NCBI RefSeq assembly: GCF_022605725.1
Contig: NC_065557.1
Span: 27,903,256 to 27,967,255 of the forward strand
DNA length: 64,000 nt
DNA from: Anthonomus grandis grandis
Taxonomy: Eukaryota; Arthropoda; Insecta; Coleoptera; Curculionidae
Reading direction: 5' to 3'
The position numbers and the translations under genes are program-made. Below the pieces are notes generated by a model that saw nothing but the letters and a program-made list of their open reading frames with translations, ran no database searches and was not told the DNA's origin. Positions 53,742 to 63,481 of this stretch are shown here, one piece after another. How positions within the stretch are numbered: position 1 is the first letter of the stretch; the number at the start of each line of letters is the position of its first letter.

Positions 53742-55585
53742 CAGCCTATCTATTAAGTTGGCAACATACAGGAAACTTGGAAAACTTTCTAATTATTGAT
53801 TTTATAAAAAAGTTATTATAAAATCAAATCAAATATCAAATTTTATTAGTCATATACAAGGTTTGTCAAAAGACGTGAATATTGATCAAGAGTAAAGTAC
53901 CTTTATGTTTGATAATACTAAAAATTGTTATTAAACGAAGTTGGTTTGAACAAGAAACGATGTTGAAATTTGCAATTACATCTTGGTACTTAATACATAT
54001 TTTTTTTAAATTTTTCTTAAATTACCTAGGGATACTAATAAGTAATCTCTTAAGTGTTTCTAATACCTATATACTTATCACCTTTTAATTACTTAATATC
54101 TTTGTTCCAACATTTTAGAGATGCATCTAAATGAATAATACCATAATAATTAATTATTGTAATAATTTCAACGAACATTATTAGCTCCATCAATTCACTA
54201 ATACCCCAATATTTTCTTTGAATACAGGTAATTAATTGTTTGATTACCAAAATTTTTTTTAATGCTGTACTAATTATAACGAGAGTAATACTCTAAACCG
54301 ATTCTGTAATGACTCTTTCCAAATAAGCAACATCTATAAATTTAATGGTATTTCAAGATATACCTTTTGATTTAAATAACCCTGTAAGAAAAAATCGAGT
54401 GGCGTCAAATCTGGAGAGCGACGGGCTAAAAAAGTTTGGTAAAACCGATGATAACTTTTTCATTAAAACAATGTTCAAGATATTGCCTATCATCTGTGAC
54501 ATAGAGCACCATCCTGTTGGAACTATACTTGTTGACGTTGCAGCAAGAAAACATTGTCAAGAAATTCTTAAAAGAATAAATAATGGATCGCATTGAAAGA
54601 TTCAGGAAAAAAATCTAATTATTTTATTTCGATCAATTTCATAGCACACATTTGTTATGAATGAATACTAGTCGCGAGTTTTAAAGTTATATTTTCTTTT
54701 TTTTAAGTTCAACCCCAACGCCAATTTTGGGAAGAGATTGTTCCATTTGATGACAATTTTATTTTATCAAAGGGACATTTTTCATTCCTATAAACCTATA
54801 TCATAGCAGAATTCAAAGCGTCTATCACGATCTCCAAGTCTTAACGTATGGATAAATTAAGGCTTGTATGGATGTTATTTTTTAAAATTTTTGAAACAAC
54901 CTTTATCCAAATATCTTTGTTATTAGAATATGACATGGAAGTTGCCCTTTCTTAATTGGTGTTACTTACATCTCCAAAAGTGTTAAATTTTGTTAATATT
55001 TACCATAGCGAAGACTTTTCTCGAGTATCAATCATTCAAAATTTCCACAGCTTTTTGATACGTTTTGTTACTGTCATCCACAATTACCACAATTTCAATT
55101 TTATCTAATTCTAATCTAATTAATGTTACTGGCATTTCTACTGAATTTTATAAATACTTTCTGTCAAATACTATATATTGATGTTTTCAACCTCGATGTC
55201 AAATATTTCTTGCTATAAACAAATTATTTGTTTGTCAGTGCATACTAGATTTCTCGCAATTAAACATACGTTCGCATTGTTAATGTAAATAAGGAAAAAC
55301 TGTAAGTAGATGGATATAAATGCATAGGTATTTACTTTTGAGCAACTTTTATAACATAACTTAATAAATTCTCTTTCGTTATTGTCAAAAATAAAGTTAC
55401 TTTACTTTTGAGCAAAATTCAAATTTTTTTGACAAACCTTGTATACGACTAATAAAATTTGATATTTAATAGTTGCATTTTAAATATTGGATCATGCAAA
55501 ACTTTTTATTAAGAATAACTTTTTTTTCTAAAACTAATAATATAAAAATTTTCCATATGTTACCAACTTGCAAGTAGACACACTG
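53742..55585 (-). mobile_element. Decayed DD41D-type element with nested inverted repeats
   Basis: The outer ends are CAGCCTATCTATTAAGTTGG at 53742 and the mirror of CAGTGTGTCTACTTGCAAGT ending at 55585, both beside TA. An inner terminal motif, TATACAAGGTTTGTCAAAA, starts at 53853 and is mirrored at 55431-55446. Inner and outer parts are joined by the matching block TATCAAATTTTATTAGTC. The arms outside the inner motif are about 110-140 bp. A minus-strand transposase remnant is in the centre. Confidence 0.75.
54345..54600 (-). pseudogene. Transposase fragment with second and third motifs
   Basis: On the minus strand VQQDGALCHR (near 54520) contains the second catalytic aspartate, and, after stops and a shift, RRSPDLTPLDFFLQGYLNQK VYLE (near 54360-54430) contains the third. 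The plus-strand 83-codon frame at the same place is its shadow. The spacing cannot be measured reliably because of deletions. Further N-terminal parts, up to about 55.2 kb, are unrecognisable. Confidence 0.65.
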
Positions 55586-55587
55586 TA

Positions 55588-56951
55588 TAAATGTTTAAAG
55601 AAGAGAATTCTAAAGTATTGTTTACATCTTGTGATGACATAATTTAAATTACCCTGTTTCGAAGTCTCAGAAAATATATCTAATATACGTATTGATATTT
55701 GCATTTTCTAAAACGCAGGTTTAGGTTAATAAATATAGCACAAAATTATACAAATAAATATTAAATAATATAGAACGTCATCTAATTTTATTTCAAGTTT
55801 TTTGCACTCTATTTTAGCTGAAAATGTCAGTGTGATAAATGTTTTTACTAACCAACCAAAAAATTGCTTAAAAGATTAATTATTGTTTTTAAGTTTTCGT
55901 TTGGGCTTAAATGAATCCCAAACATAGCTTCTCAACAAGGCGTGCACGCTTGGGATACTTTTTGTTCTCCCTTTCTCTTTCTTTATAGCAGAAAAATGAG
56001 GTATTTCCCATGAAAATAGGCTTTTCGCTTAAAAAGGAACATGAATTGTTCCCTCGGGTACTTGGAAAACATTTCACAAATAAAAATTTTATAACCGTCT
56101 TTTGAACTTAGTATATTTTTGTTTCCATGAACACACTTTACGAGCTCCTTAAATAAAAAATTTAATAATATGTCCTGGAACGCACACTAAATACTATAAA
56201 GTTTTTTGATTTTTAACAAATAAAATTTAACTATGCAAATAATGTTTCATACAGGTAATACTAAATAACAAATGACAGAGAAAATTTCTTATATATAGAA
56301 ACGATATATACAATATTTACCTATGTATATATCTTTTTATGTTATATACTCCTTCACATATTACACATAAAATTTTGTTACAATGTTGCTTTCAATATGA
56401 CCGGTTTTCAAAGTATTTAAAAGGAAGCTATTTGGTGTCAGGTGGTACACATTTAAAAATGTAAATCCGCGTATCTTTTGTAAAAGGGTAATTAAAAGTG
56501 AAATTTACTAAAACAAGTTTTTTGAAGCTTATCCACGCTACATGTCTACAGCTGGGTGCTGAAAAGTTTCCAATACGCTAATTTTTTTGATAAAATTTAA
56601 AAAAATAATAAAAAGATTTATAAAAAAAAATTGCCATGTATTTAAATAATGCTTATATATTTTTTTATAATATTAAATATAGGTATTCGTATTAATAGAG
56701 GAATTATACTAGCTAGACAATTTTTATGTGCATATTAGTAATCCTATTATAATCTTTTAATGCCTTACAAAGCAGTGTGCAAAATTTTCGAGTAAATCCT
56801 TTGATTTATTTTACCTCACGGCATAAATAAAACTTTTAATTGTTTTTGTTAACAAATAAACTTTTAATCGTTTTTGTTAACTTATGTTAAGCGTTTCATA
56901 GATACTATATTTACGTAAAAAAAATCAACCTTTTTTTATATAAGTACTTAC
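55588..56951. other. Presumed intron of the alkaline phosphatase gene (minus strand)
   Basis: This AT-rich stretch lies directly downstream, on the minus strand, of the splice donor of the 56.95-kb exon. I looked for the next phosphatase exon (expected to start with VIMGGGR) and did not find it here. Confidence 0.45.
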
Positions 56952-57130
56952 GTTAATATTTCTGCCAGGGTCATTCTCAATTAGCTGCCTTGCTAAATCT
57001 TTGCATGATTTTCTAGAAGCTGGTGGAACCTTTGAATCATCTTCCCAATACCGCGAAGGAGCATGACCATACAGAGCAGCTGGAGTAGCATGCGTTATTC
57101 TTGTATTAGTTACTATTCCAGTTGACTTTC
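56952..57130 (-). CDS. Alkaline phosphatase, one internal exon
   Basis: The 179-bp exon has a TTTTTTCAG acceptor on its 57131 side and a consensus GTAAGT donor (complement of 56946-56951). Two bases complete a codon from the previous exon, then 59 codons follow and the exon ends in phase 0. It encodes KSTGIVTNTRITHATPAALY, GHAPSRYWEDDSKVPPASRK and SCKDLARQLIENDPGRNIN. This matches alkaline phosphatases around the metal-binding 'GiVTtTRvtHAsPag.YaH' motif: the H in THAT is a Mg-binding ligand, and T takes the place of the Ser/Thr ligand two residues later. The reaction is hydrolysis of phosphate monoesters at the cell surface, usually GPI-anchored. The catalytic serine would be on the previous exon and VIMGGGR on the next; neither is in view. 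The frame is open and clean, so the gene is probably functional. Confidence 0.9.
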
Positions 57131-57629
57131 CTGAAAAAAGATTTTTTAAACTACTTATATCAGAATTTTCATATAGTTATAATAACAAAAAAAGCTATAA
57201 ATTTAAATATAATGGAATTATTTTATTTGAAGTACTTTTTTTGTGGTATGTATATTTTTATTGATTTAGAATTGGCAGCGGATATCTACAACTTTTGCAA
57301 TACCTATAATTTAGAAGCCAAATTGCTTATCAAATAATTTTTAAATTAAAAAAAATTATGGATTAGAAGCACATCAGATTCTTAGACCAAAGCAAGAATT
57401 TCTTCAAATTTAGCTAAAATAGTTTCCCGAGTGTTTGTTAATGTAAATTATTGCCTGTTGTAGAAACTTATGGTTTATTATTTCATTGTCTTGAACTGAC
57501 TGGACTACTTCAAAAATTATAATTTCCTTATCTGCTAACTAATTTGCTTTTCCTTTATGTAAAATGGCAGTTGATCCTGAAAATAGAAACGTATCATCCA
57601 TTTTTCTCTAAGAGACCAAACGAAAACCA
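57131..57629. other. Presumed intron of the alkaline phosphatase gene
   Basis: No previous exon (with the catalytic serine) was found here. The 71-codon plus-strand frame at 57122-57337 overlaps the exon antisense and is a shadow. Confidence 0.45.
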
Positions 57630-57892
57630 AAACAAAGGTAAGGACACAAAGTCACGGTCTCATCCAATCTATATAATTTCTTAAAAAAGCTTAAAAGCTA
57701 AACGTGTTTCGCTCCTGTCGGAGCATCATCAGGCCTAGACCTACACAGATCACATTACAACAGTTGTTAGGTCTAGGCCTGATGATGCTCCGACAGGAGC
57801 GAAACACGTGTAGCTTTTAAGCTTTTTTAAGAAATTATATAGATTGGATGAGACCGAGACTTTGTGTCCTTACCTTTGTTTTTGATACTGAA
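57630..57892. repeat. Large palindrome: two inverted copies of the CTGATGA-hairpin-GAAAC repeat
   Basis: The left arm (57630-57733) and right arm (about 57766-57892) are complementary over more than 100 bp with few mismatches, separated by about 30 bases. Each arm holds AAGCTTAAAAGCT-type sequence, GTGTTTCGCTCCTGTCGGAG and CATCATCAGGCCTAGACCT, and the outer AGGACACAAAGTC seen at 21.84 kb. In the right arm CTGATGA is at 57779-57785, stem GCTCC/GGAGC at 57787-57800, and GAAAC at 57801-57805. Confidence 0.85.
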
Positions 57893-57984
57893 AAGCCGTT
57901 TAGTTACAAAAATCTTATCCATTCTTCTCAAAGAAACCAACATACAAAATTGACGAAAACAAAGACAACGGAAAGGCTTAAATC

Positions 57985-58035
57985 ACAAGCTACACGTGTT
58001 TCGCTCTAGCTAAACCATCATCAGGCCTTTCAAAA
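57985..58035 (-). repeat. Further copy of the CTGATGA...GAAAC motif
   Basis: The plus strand reads AAGCTACACGTGTTTCGCTC then TAGCTAAACCATCATCAGGCC. Core bases match the 57.7-kb copies but the stem is weak (GTTTA/AGAGC with wobble pairs). Confidence 0.5.
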
Positions 58036-58149
58036 CCATACACAAACCTCACACTATACAAACAAACAATAATCAGTGTTTTTTGTAAAAATTTGCTACA
58101 AACCCAAGTTCTTCCTGCCGTTCAACTCCTCCCTTATATAGACCTAGGA

Positions 58150-58478
58150 TTAGCATATTTTTAACAAGATGGGTGCCCTGCTCATGCGGCTAAAGTAAAA
58201 ATATTTTTAACAAATACTTTTCCTAACCGCATTATTAGTCAAGCTGGCAATATTAAATGGCCTCCAAGATCTTCCGATTTGTCACCAAGAGACTATTTAT
58301 AAACATCAAAATAGTGATTTTAGATTAGCATTTTTTTTTGCCGCAAAACATATAGCCCCTACGGACGTCAGACGCTTACTGAAATAAAATTTAAAATAAT
58401 CGAGCTCGAGGTTCGGCGGCATTGCAACATCTCGCCTGTTAGAATCTTTATATGTGTAATGACCTATTCGCCAAACTG
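58150..58478 (+). pseudogene. Mariner-group transposase C-terminal fragment
   Basis: The frame reads QDGCPAHAAKVKIFLTNTFP then IKWPPRSSDLSPRDYL and a stop; further on, QTLTEIKFKIIELEVRRHCN. These are the second and third catalytic motifs (D in QDG and in PRD) and the C-terminal helix. I count 40 residues between the two aspartates. The fragment stops at the left end of the pogo-like element, so the insertion of that element may have cut it. Confidence 0.65.
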
Positions 58479-58879
58479 TATAGGGTAAACCTACCAGTTG
58501 TTGGACACCTGCGAGTTATTGGACATTCCATTATTTTAACTAAAAAGAAGAATTCTGTATTTAGTAGTTCGCTAAATGTTATTGAGATGTCGCCATTATA
58601 CTAGTGGTATCAATATAGACATAAATGACATTTCTGTTTTCGGGCCAATTGTGAGATTCTGTGGTTATGCACAAAAAAGTGAGTTTCCTTAAGCCTATCT
58701 TAAGAAACCTTAGGTGAATTTTAGTGTTGTAATTAGCAGTGAAATTGTACTAAGTGCTTGCATAAATATACAACGTAGTGATCTAGTAAAAGTAAGTATT
58801 TTTAAGGTTTATATCAATATATTTAATTTAGGTTATGTTTTAGAGGGGTGTCCAATAACTGACTTCCAACACCTGTACA

Positions 58880-59294
58880 GCGGACAAGTGAAGCAATAAG
58901 TGGTGCCAGCGCTTGTGTGTCAGAAGCAGATATTCGAAAATGGTTCAAAGATATAAATAGTTATCTTACTTCCAAAAACTTAATCATTGATGACCCTTCA
59001 AGAATTTACAATGGCGATGAATCCGAGTTCCAGATTTGCCCAGAAACTGTCAAAATTTTTGCTAGAAAAGGCGCGAAAAATGTTTATTCTGTGTATAAGG
59101 ATCATCTAAGGAAAGCATCACTGTCATGTTTTCGTTTTCTGCTTCTGGATTAACTTGTCCGCCAATGATAGTGTATCCTTACAACTTGTAAGGTCTTACA
59201 AGCGAGTTCCGGAAAAAATAAGTCAGACTGTCAAAGATGATGTCACAGACAATGGGTGGATGACGGCAGATACGTTCTATGATTATGTGAAAAA
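58880..59294 (+). pseudogene. Pogo-like DDE_1 transposase, first part
   Basis: After a TGTACAG acceptor-like site the frame reads RTSEAISGASACVSEADIRK, WFKDINSYLTSKN and PSRIYNGDESEFQICPE; the D of NGDE is the first catalytic residue. ARKGAKNVYSVYKDHLRKAS follows. A shift near 59108 leads to SITVMFSFSASGLTCPPMIV, and another near 59185 to YKRVPEKISQTVKDDVTDNG. The frame then reaches FYDYVKN at 59294, where the DD41D element is inserted. Two shifts inactivate it regardless of the insertion. Confidence 0.8.
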
Positions 59295-59296
59295 TA

Positions 59297-60969
59297 CAGG
59301 GTGCCTCCGATTAAGTCGGCACTAATGGAATCTTTGTTAATATTTAAGATACAGGGTCGGTTAAATTAGCAAACTAGTAGGATTTTTTCTGTTGATTAAA
59401 ATGGTGAAAACAGAAAAAAAATTGAACATCGCGTTTTCGAGAAAATGTGAAAAATGTACTTTTGTTAAATGGAATCCCCTGTATATTTTTACATAAATCA
59501 AAAGATAAGATAATAATTTTCTTAATAAAAAAGTTTATTTACACTAATAGCCTAAACCTAAAAATAACAAAGTTATAGCGATATTAATAATTTTGTCAAA
59601 TTTAGGCAAGTTGGCTTTGAAATAAATAACATCAAGTAAAACTACTAATTTACAATAAATGAGCAAAAACATCGCCATCTTGTTCAATACATTTCTGAGC
59701 ACACTTAAACATACGTCTTGTAGCTTTTAAGATTGATCTTCTATCTATTGATCCAATTATTTGCCTAATATGTGTTTGAAGTTCATCAACGGTTCTGTAT
59801 TTTTTTTTATACATTTTTTATGTAACCCCAAAAATAAAAATCTAGAGGGGTTAGGTCTGGTGACCTAGGTGGCCAACGAATCGGGCCACGTGTCGCAATC
59901 CATTTATCGTCAAACAGTCTATTAAGTAATATTCTTACATCATTTAGTTGATGGGGAGGTGCTCCATCCTGTTGAAAATAGATTTGTTGCCGTCCCTCCA
60001 AGTTAACATTATCCAAATAATCTTCCAGCGCTCCAGATAATATGAGATGAACATATCTCCTTCCAGTCAAAGTGCCATCATAAAACATAGGTCCTATTAC
60101 TTGGCTTCCTATTAAGCCGCACCAAACGTTTATACTAAATTGATTTTGAGGATTTCTGGGATCAGTAAGGAAAAGATTTTCTTGGGACCAATAGTGTATA
60201 TTTTTACGGTTAAACATACCTTTGTTTGAAAAATTAGCTTCGTCGCACCAAATTATACGGTTTAAAATATTATCATTAGCTTCATATGCATTTCGTAACC
60301 AGTTGCAAAAAGCTTCTTTCGTTATCGCCAGGCAACAATGTTTGTACTGATCGATACTTATATGGCACAAATTTGTGTTTCTTTAAGACCCGCCAAATTG
60401 TTATTAAGCTCACATCGTAAGCTCTTGCTAAATGCTCTGTCACTATTTTTTCGACATACAAGGTAACATTCTAACATATCACATTTTTCAATATGCGTAA
60501 AAGGCATTTTTCTAATTTAGATTTTACAAAAATCACAAACTTTGCTAACATGTAACTGTCAGTATTTCTTTATTTAATAAAATTTCTACGGCTACTGTCA
60601 TTTTATTATTCAAACAATGATTTATTTGTTTTGCTCTCAAAAAGTTCAAGGCCAACTTGCCTAAATTTGACAAAATTATTAATATCGCTATAACTTTGTT
60701 ATTTTTAGGTTTAGGCTATTAGTGTAAATAAACTTTTTTATTAAGAAAATTATTATCTTATCTTTTGATTTATGTAAAAACATACAGGGGATTCCATTTA
60801 ACAAAAGTACATTTTTCACATTTTCTCGAAAACGCGATGTTCAATTTTTTTTCTGTTTTCACCATTTTAATCAACAGAAAAAATCCTACTAGTTTGCTAA
60901 TTTAACCGACCCTGTATCTTAAACATTAACAAAGATACTAATAATGCCGACTTAATCGGAGGCACCCTG
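59297..60969 (-). mobile_element. DD41D-type transposon inserted in the pogo-like transposase gene
   Basis: Ends CAGGGTGCCTCCGATTAAGT (59297) and its mirror (60969), TA duplicated on each side (59295-59296 and 60970-60971); body 1673 bp. Inverted repeats are about 325 bp and nearly identical. They contain further copies of the terminal motif: ATACAGGGTCGG near 59350 and, inverted, CCCCTGTATA near 59480, with mirrors at the right. Removing the element with one TA restores the host reading frame, confirming the borders. Its preservation suggests it is the youngest DNA transposon here. Confidence 0.92.
59655..60507 (-). pseudogene. DD41D-type transposase of the 59.3-kb element
   Basis: The start at 60507 gives MPFTHIEKCDMLECYLVCRK, but most of the DNA-binding region after it appears deleted, since YRSVQTLLPGD follows about 40 residues later. 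A one-base shift there leads to the 187-codon frame: IIWCDEANFSNKGMFNRKN with the first aspartate, FSINVWCGLIGSQVIGPMFY, IYFQQDGAPPHQLNDVRILL with the second and RSPDLTPLDFYFWGYIK with the third. All three catalytic residues are present, and I count 41 residues between the last two. A shift in a T-run at about 59810 gives a stop; beyond it the expected C-terminus (TVDELQTHIRQIIGSIDRRS and DVFAHLL) continues to 59655. Confidence 0.88.
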
Positions 60970-61387
60970 TATATTTCATTCATTTTTGTCGAATAATAAT
61001 ATACAATTCCCTGTAATATTATTTTTGGATGGGCATAAGTCCCATTTAAGTTATGACTTGAGCCTACTTTGCAATGAGTTAAACATTGAACTTATAGCCT
61101 TATATCCAAATGCAACCAGAATTCTCCAACCATGCGATGTTGCAGTGTTCCGGCCTATAAAAATGGGATGGAAAAAGGCAGTTAGGGAATTTTATGAAGA
61201 AAACCCTGGAGAAGTGCTAAATAAAATGACATTTGCTCCTCTACTGGAGAAAGTAGTGGCAAATAATATTAAAAGGGACACTTTAATCAATGGATTTCGT
61301 GTATGTGGTTTATTTCCTTTTAACCCAGATGCTGTTGATTACACTAAGTGTTTGGGAGGAAATCAGCGTGTTGAGGTAATATTATAA
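60970..61387 (+). pseudogene. Pogo-like DDE_1 transposase, second part
   Basis: Directly after the TA duplication the frame gives IFHSFLSNNNIQFPVILFLD, where LDGHKSH holds the second catalytic aspartate, then LIALYPNATRILQPCDVAVF with the third. I count 35 residues between the two, within the range of the pogo family. KKAVREFYEENPGEVLNKMT and NGFRVCGLFPFNPDAVDYTK complete the catalytic domain. A splice donor (GAG then GTAATA) is at 61375. The annotated Met at 60986 belongs inside the domain. Confidence 0.85.
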
Positions 61388-61441
61388 AAACTTTTTTATT
61401 TACCTATTATAGTTTAAATTATCACCTTACCACATTTTTAG
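61376..61441 (+). other. Probable short intron of the pogo-like gene
   Basis: GTAATATTATAAAAAC at 61376 to a pyrimidine-rich CCACATTTTTAG ending at 61441 has the length and composition of a small insect intron; the frame on each side continues in transposon-like protein. Confidence 0.6.
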
Positions 61442-62590
61442 GTAAAAATGCCGCCCCCGCGTATGGACTATAGATCATTTGTTACTTTGACTGGTGAAGA
61501 TTTAATTAAAAGATGTAAGTTATTCGATGATCTTTTGGTTAAGGAAGGTATTACCGACGAATTTTTGGCTTTGTACAAAATATGGAGTTATTTTGAAAAA
61601 CCTGATTCATTGACACATGTTAAAAAAAAGACTTTGACGTAAGAGACATATCAGAATAGTTTGCTACTGAGGTGTTTTACTCGACGGAGGCTGAACCTGA
61701 ACTAGATCCATCTGAAAACCAACCTTCAAGTGAACTAGAAATTAAAAAAATAAATTTGGATTCTAAAGTCAATTCATCTCAGATTCAACTTACAAAGAAA
61801 TCACAAATTAATGTAACACAAAATATTGTCATAAAACCTAGTAAGGACACTTGTAGCTTGCCGTCAACAAGTAAAAATATAGGTGACTATCTAGAAGTGC
61901 CAGAACAATCAACAAGAAAAAATAAACGCAATATCGAAAGAGTCTCTTTTGCTATAACATCAAAAGAGTACCAGGAAAGTTTTGAGAAAAAGCGTGCCTT
62001 AATGTTAGAATTAGAAAATAATAAATTAGAGAGAAAGCAAAAAAAAAGAGAGAGTGCAAAAGCTTTAAAAAAGACTACACGAGATACTGACAAAAATAAT
62101 TCATGCTCTGTATGCAAAGTTCGTACAATCAAAAATAGTTACCTCACATGTGATAGCTGCAAGAAAAGAATTCACCGACGATGTATTCCGAAGAAATATA
62201 ACGAACATGTTCCTGAAGAAGATGATGACGATTTATTCATGTGTCACTTGTGTTATACTATGGAAAGCGATGATGATGATGTTATTTCAGAAATAGAAAG
62301 TGAAGGAGATATTGAAAGATGTGACCGCAATGAATGTAACACCGATCAACAATCAAAAGAATTTTGCGTTAAGAAAGATAATGAAATAAATACACAAAAA
62401 AAAAAAAGATGGCAACGAACCGAAACAACTAGGAAGTTGCGAGGAGTATGAAGTAGATGAGAACGGTCAAGTCAATAGTAAAATTTACGAAAACCCAGGA
62501 GAAATAGAAAGTGAGAAAGAAATTGAAATAGACGATCTTGAACACTATAGTAAAAAAGTGCACCAGATGTCAGAAAATGAAAAAATATAA
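61442..62590 (+). pseudogene. Pogo-like element C-terminal protein with PHD-like finger
   Basis: The frame MPPPRMDYRSFVTLTGEDLI (61448) continues to a stop at 61640, then resumes out of phase as EVFYSTEAEPELDPSENQPS (61672). A basic stretch (ELENNKLERKQKKRESAKAL) precedes CSVCKVRTIKNSYLTCDSCK, IHRRC and, after an acidic loop, MCHLC. The spacing C-x2-C ... C-x2-C-x4-H-x2-C ... C-x2-C matches a PHD finger (C4HC3). The 259-codon frame ends at 62451, but in another phase it continues to 62588 (YEVDENGQVNSKIYENPGEI); a run of A at 62394-62406 is the likely slip site. It may be transposase C-terminus on later exons. Confidence 0.65.
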
Positions 62591-62932
62591 GTGAAAGTAG
62601 TTCAATAATAGTTTTTTTACACTAAGTAGGTAGTTTTAAGTTTTTATTTGCTTTTACTAATTGCTTTGCCTGTGTCCAATAACTGAACATTTCGTGTCTG
62701 GTAATTGAATTTTTTGTCCAATAACTAGATTTCCGGAGTCGTTTCAAGACTTCACATTTCTAAAAGAACTATAATATTAAGGATATTTCAAATCCGTTGG
62801 CATAAAATAGGATATATGTACTAATATCAGGCATAGGCAAAAAAATATCGGTTAAAAAATACTCCAGTGGCAGCAATTTGAAATTCCAAAAAAGCTTAAC
62901 TGTCCAGTAACTGGTAGTTTCACCCTACTATT

Positions 62933-63481
62933 GGGCAAATAACAAATTTTAAATTTGAATATTCTGAGATAACTTAACGACGCGAGCATACCCATTATCT
63001 TCATGCAGATAGTGTATAGGAACATTTTCGGTTCTTCTCATCAGTATGACGTTTTTTACAACTATTTTAAACTACCGAATATTCATAAAATCTAATCTCA
63101 ATATCACATAATTAATTTCTGTCACTAGTAGTGGTTGCTGGAATATATTTAAGTGTATGGTGAGCCTATGGAAGCCCACCGATTTAAATAGCTATATCAA
63201 ATTTAATTTTTAGATTTTTATGAAACATGTACTATCTCCTACCTGTTTTTTCATCATCCTCGATCTGTACTCAATCTACAGTATTATTTTTTAATCGACA
63301 CAAGTCCATACCAGCTTCTTTGTAAGTGGGAATAGACTGAAAAATCATCTTTTGTACTAGGTTACTCGGTGTTTATTTCACACCTATTTATCTTCGTAAT
63401 GATAGTATGGATAAATGAATGTATCGGTTATCTATCGTGACATATTGCTTTTTTTGTCTAAGTACATTTTGTATAATTTTT
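62933..63481. other. AT-rich spacer
   Basis: Nothing recognised to the right of the pogo-like element. Confidence 0.4.

Larger units (their letters stand above)
58482..62932 (+). mobile_element. Pogo/Tigger-like transposon, split by a DD41D-type element
   Basis: The ends TAGGGTAAACCTACCAGTTG (58482) and the mirror of TAGGGTGAAACTACCAGTTA (to about 62930) form inverted repeats of about 27 bp. A motif of the type GTCCAATAACTG recurs at both ends (58494-58520, about 58850, 62672, 62708, 62913), as subterminal repeats. The coding part, on the plus strand, is a DDE_1-type transposase interrupted at 59295-60971 by another transposon, followed by an intron and exons encoding a charged region with a PHD-like finger. 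The N-terminal helix-turn-helix region of the transposase was not found, so the copy is internally deleted as well. Confidence 0.75.

Noticed and set aside
54345..54596. 83-codon plus-strand frame as a gene
   Set aside because: The minus strand shows transposase motifs (VQQDGA, SPDLTPLDF) at the same place; the plus frame is a shadow.
57779..57805. Annotating a hammerhead ribozyme as a confirmed RNA feature
   Set aside because: An extra base before stem II and the absence of a clear cleavage site leave it as a hypothesis, reported only as a finding.
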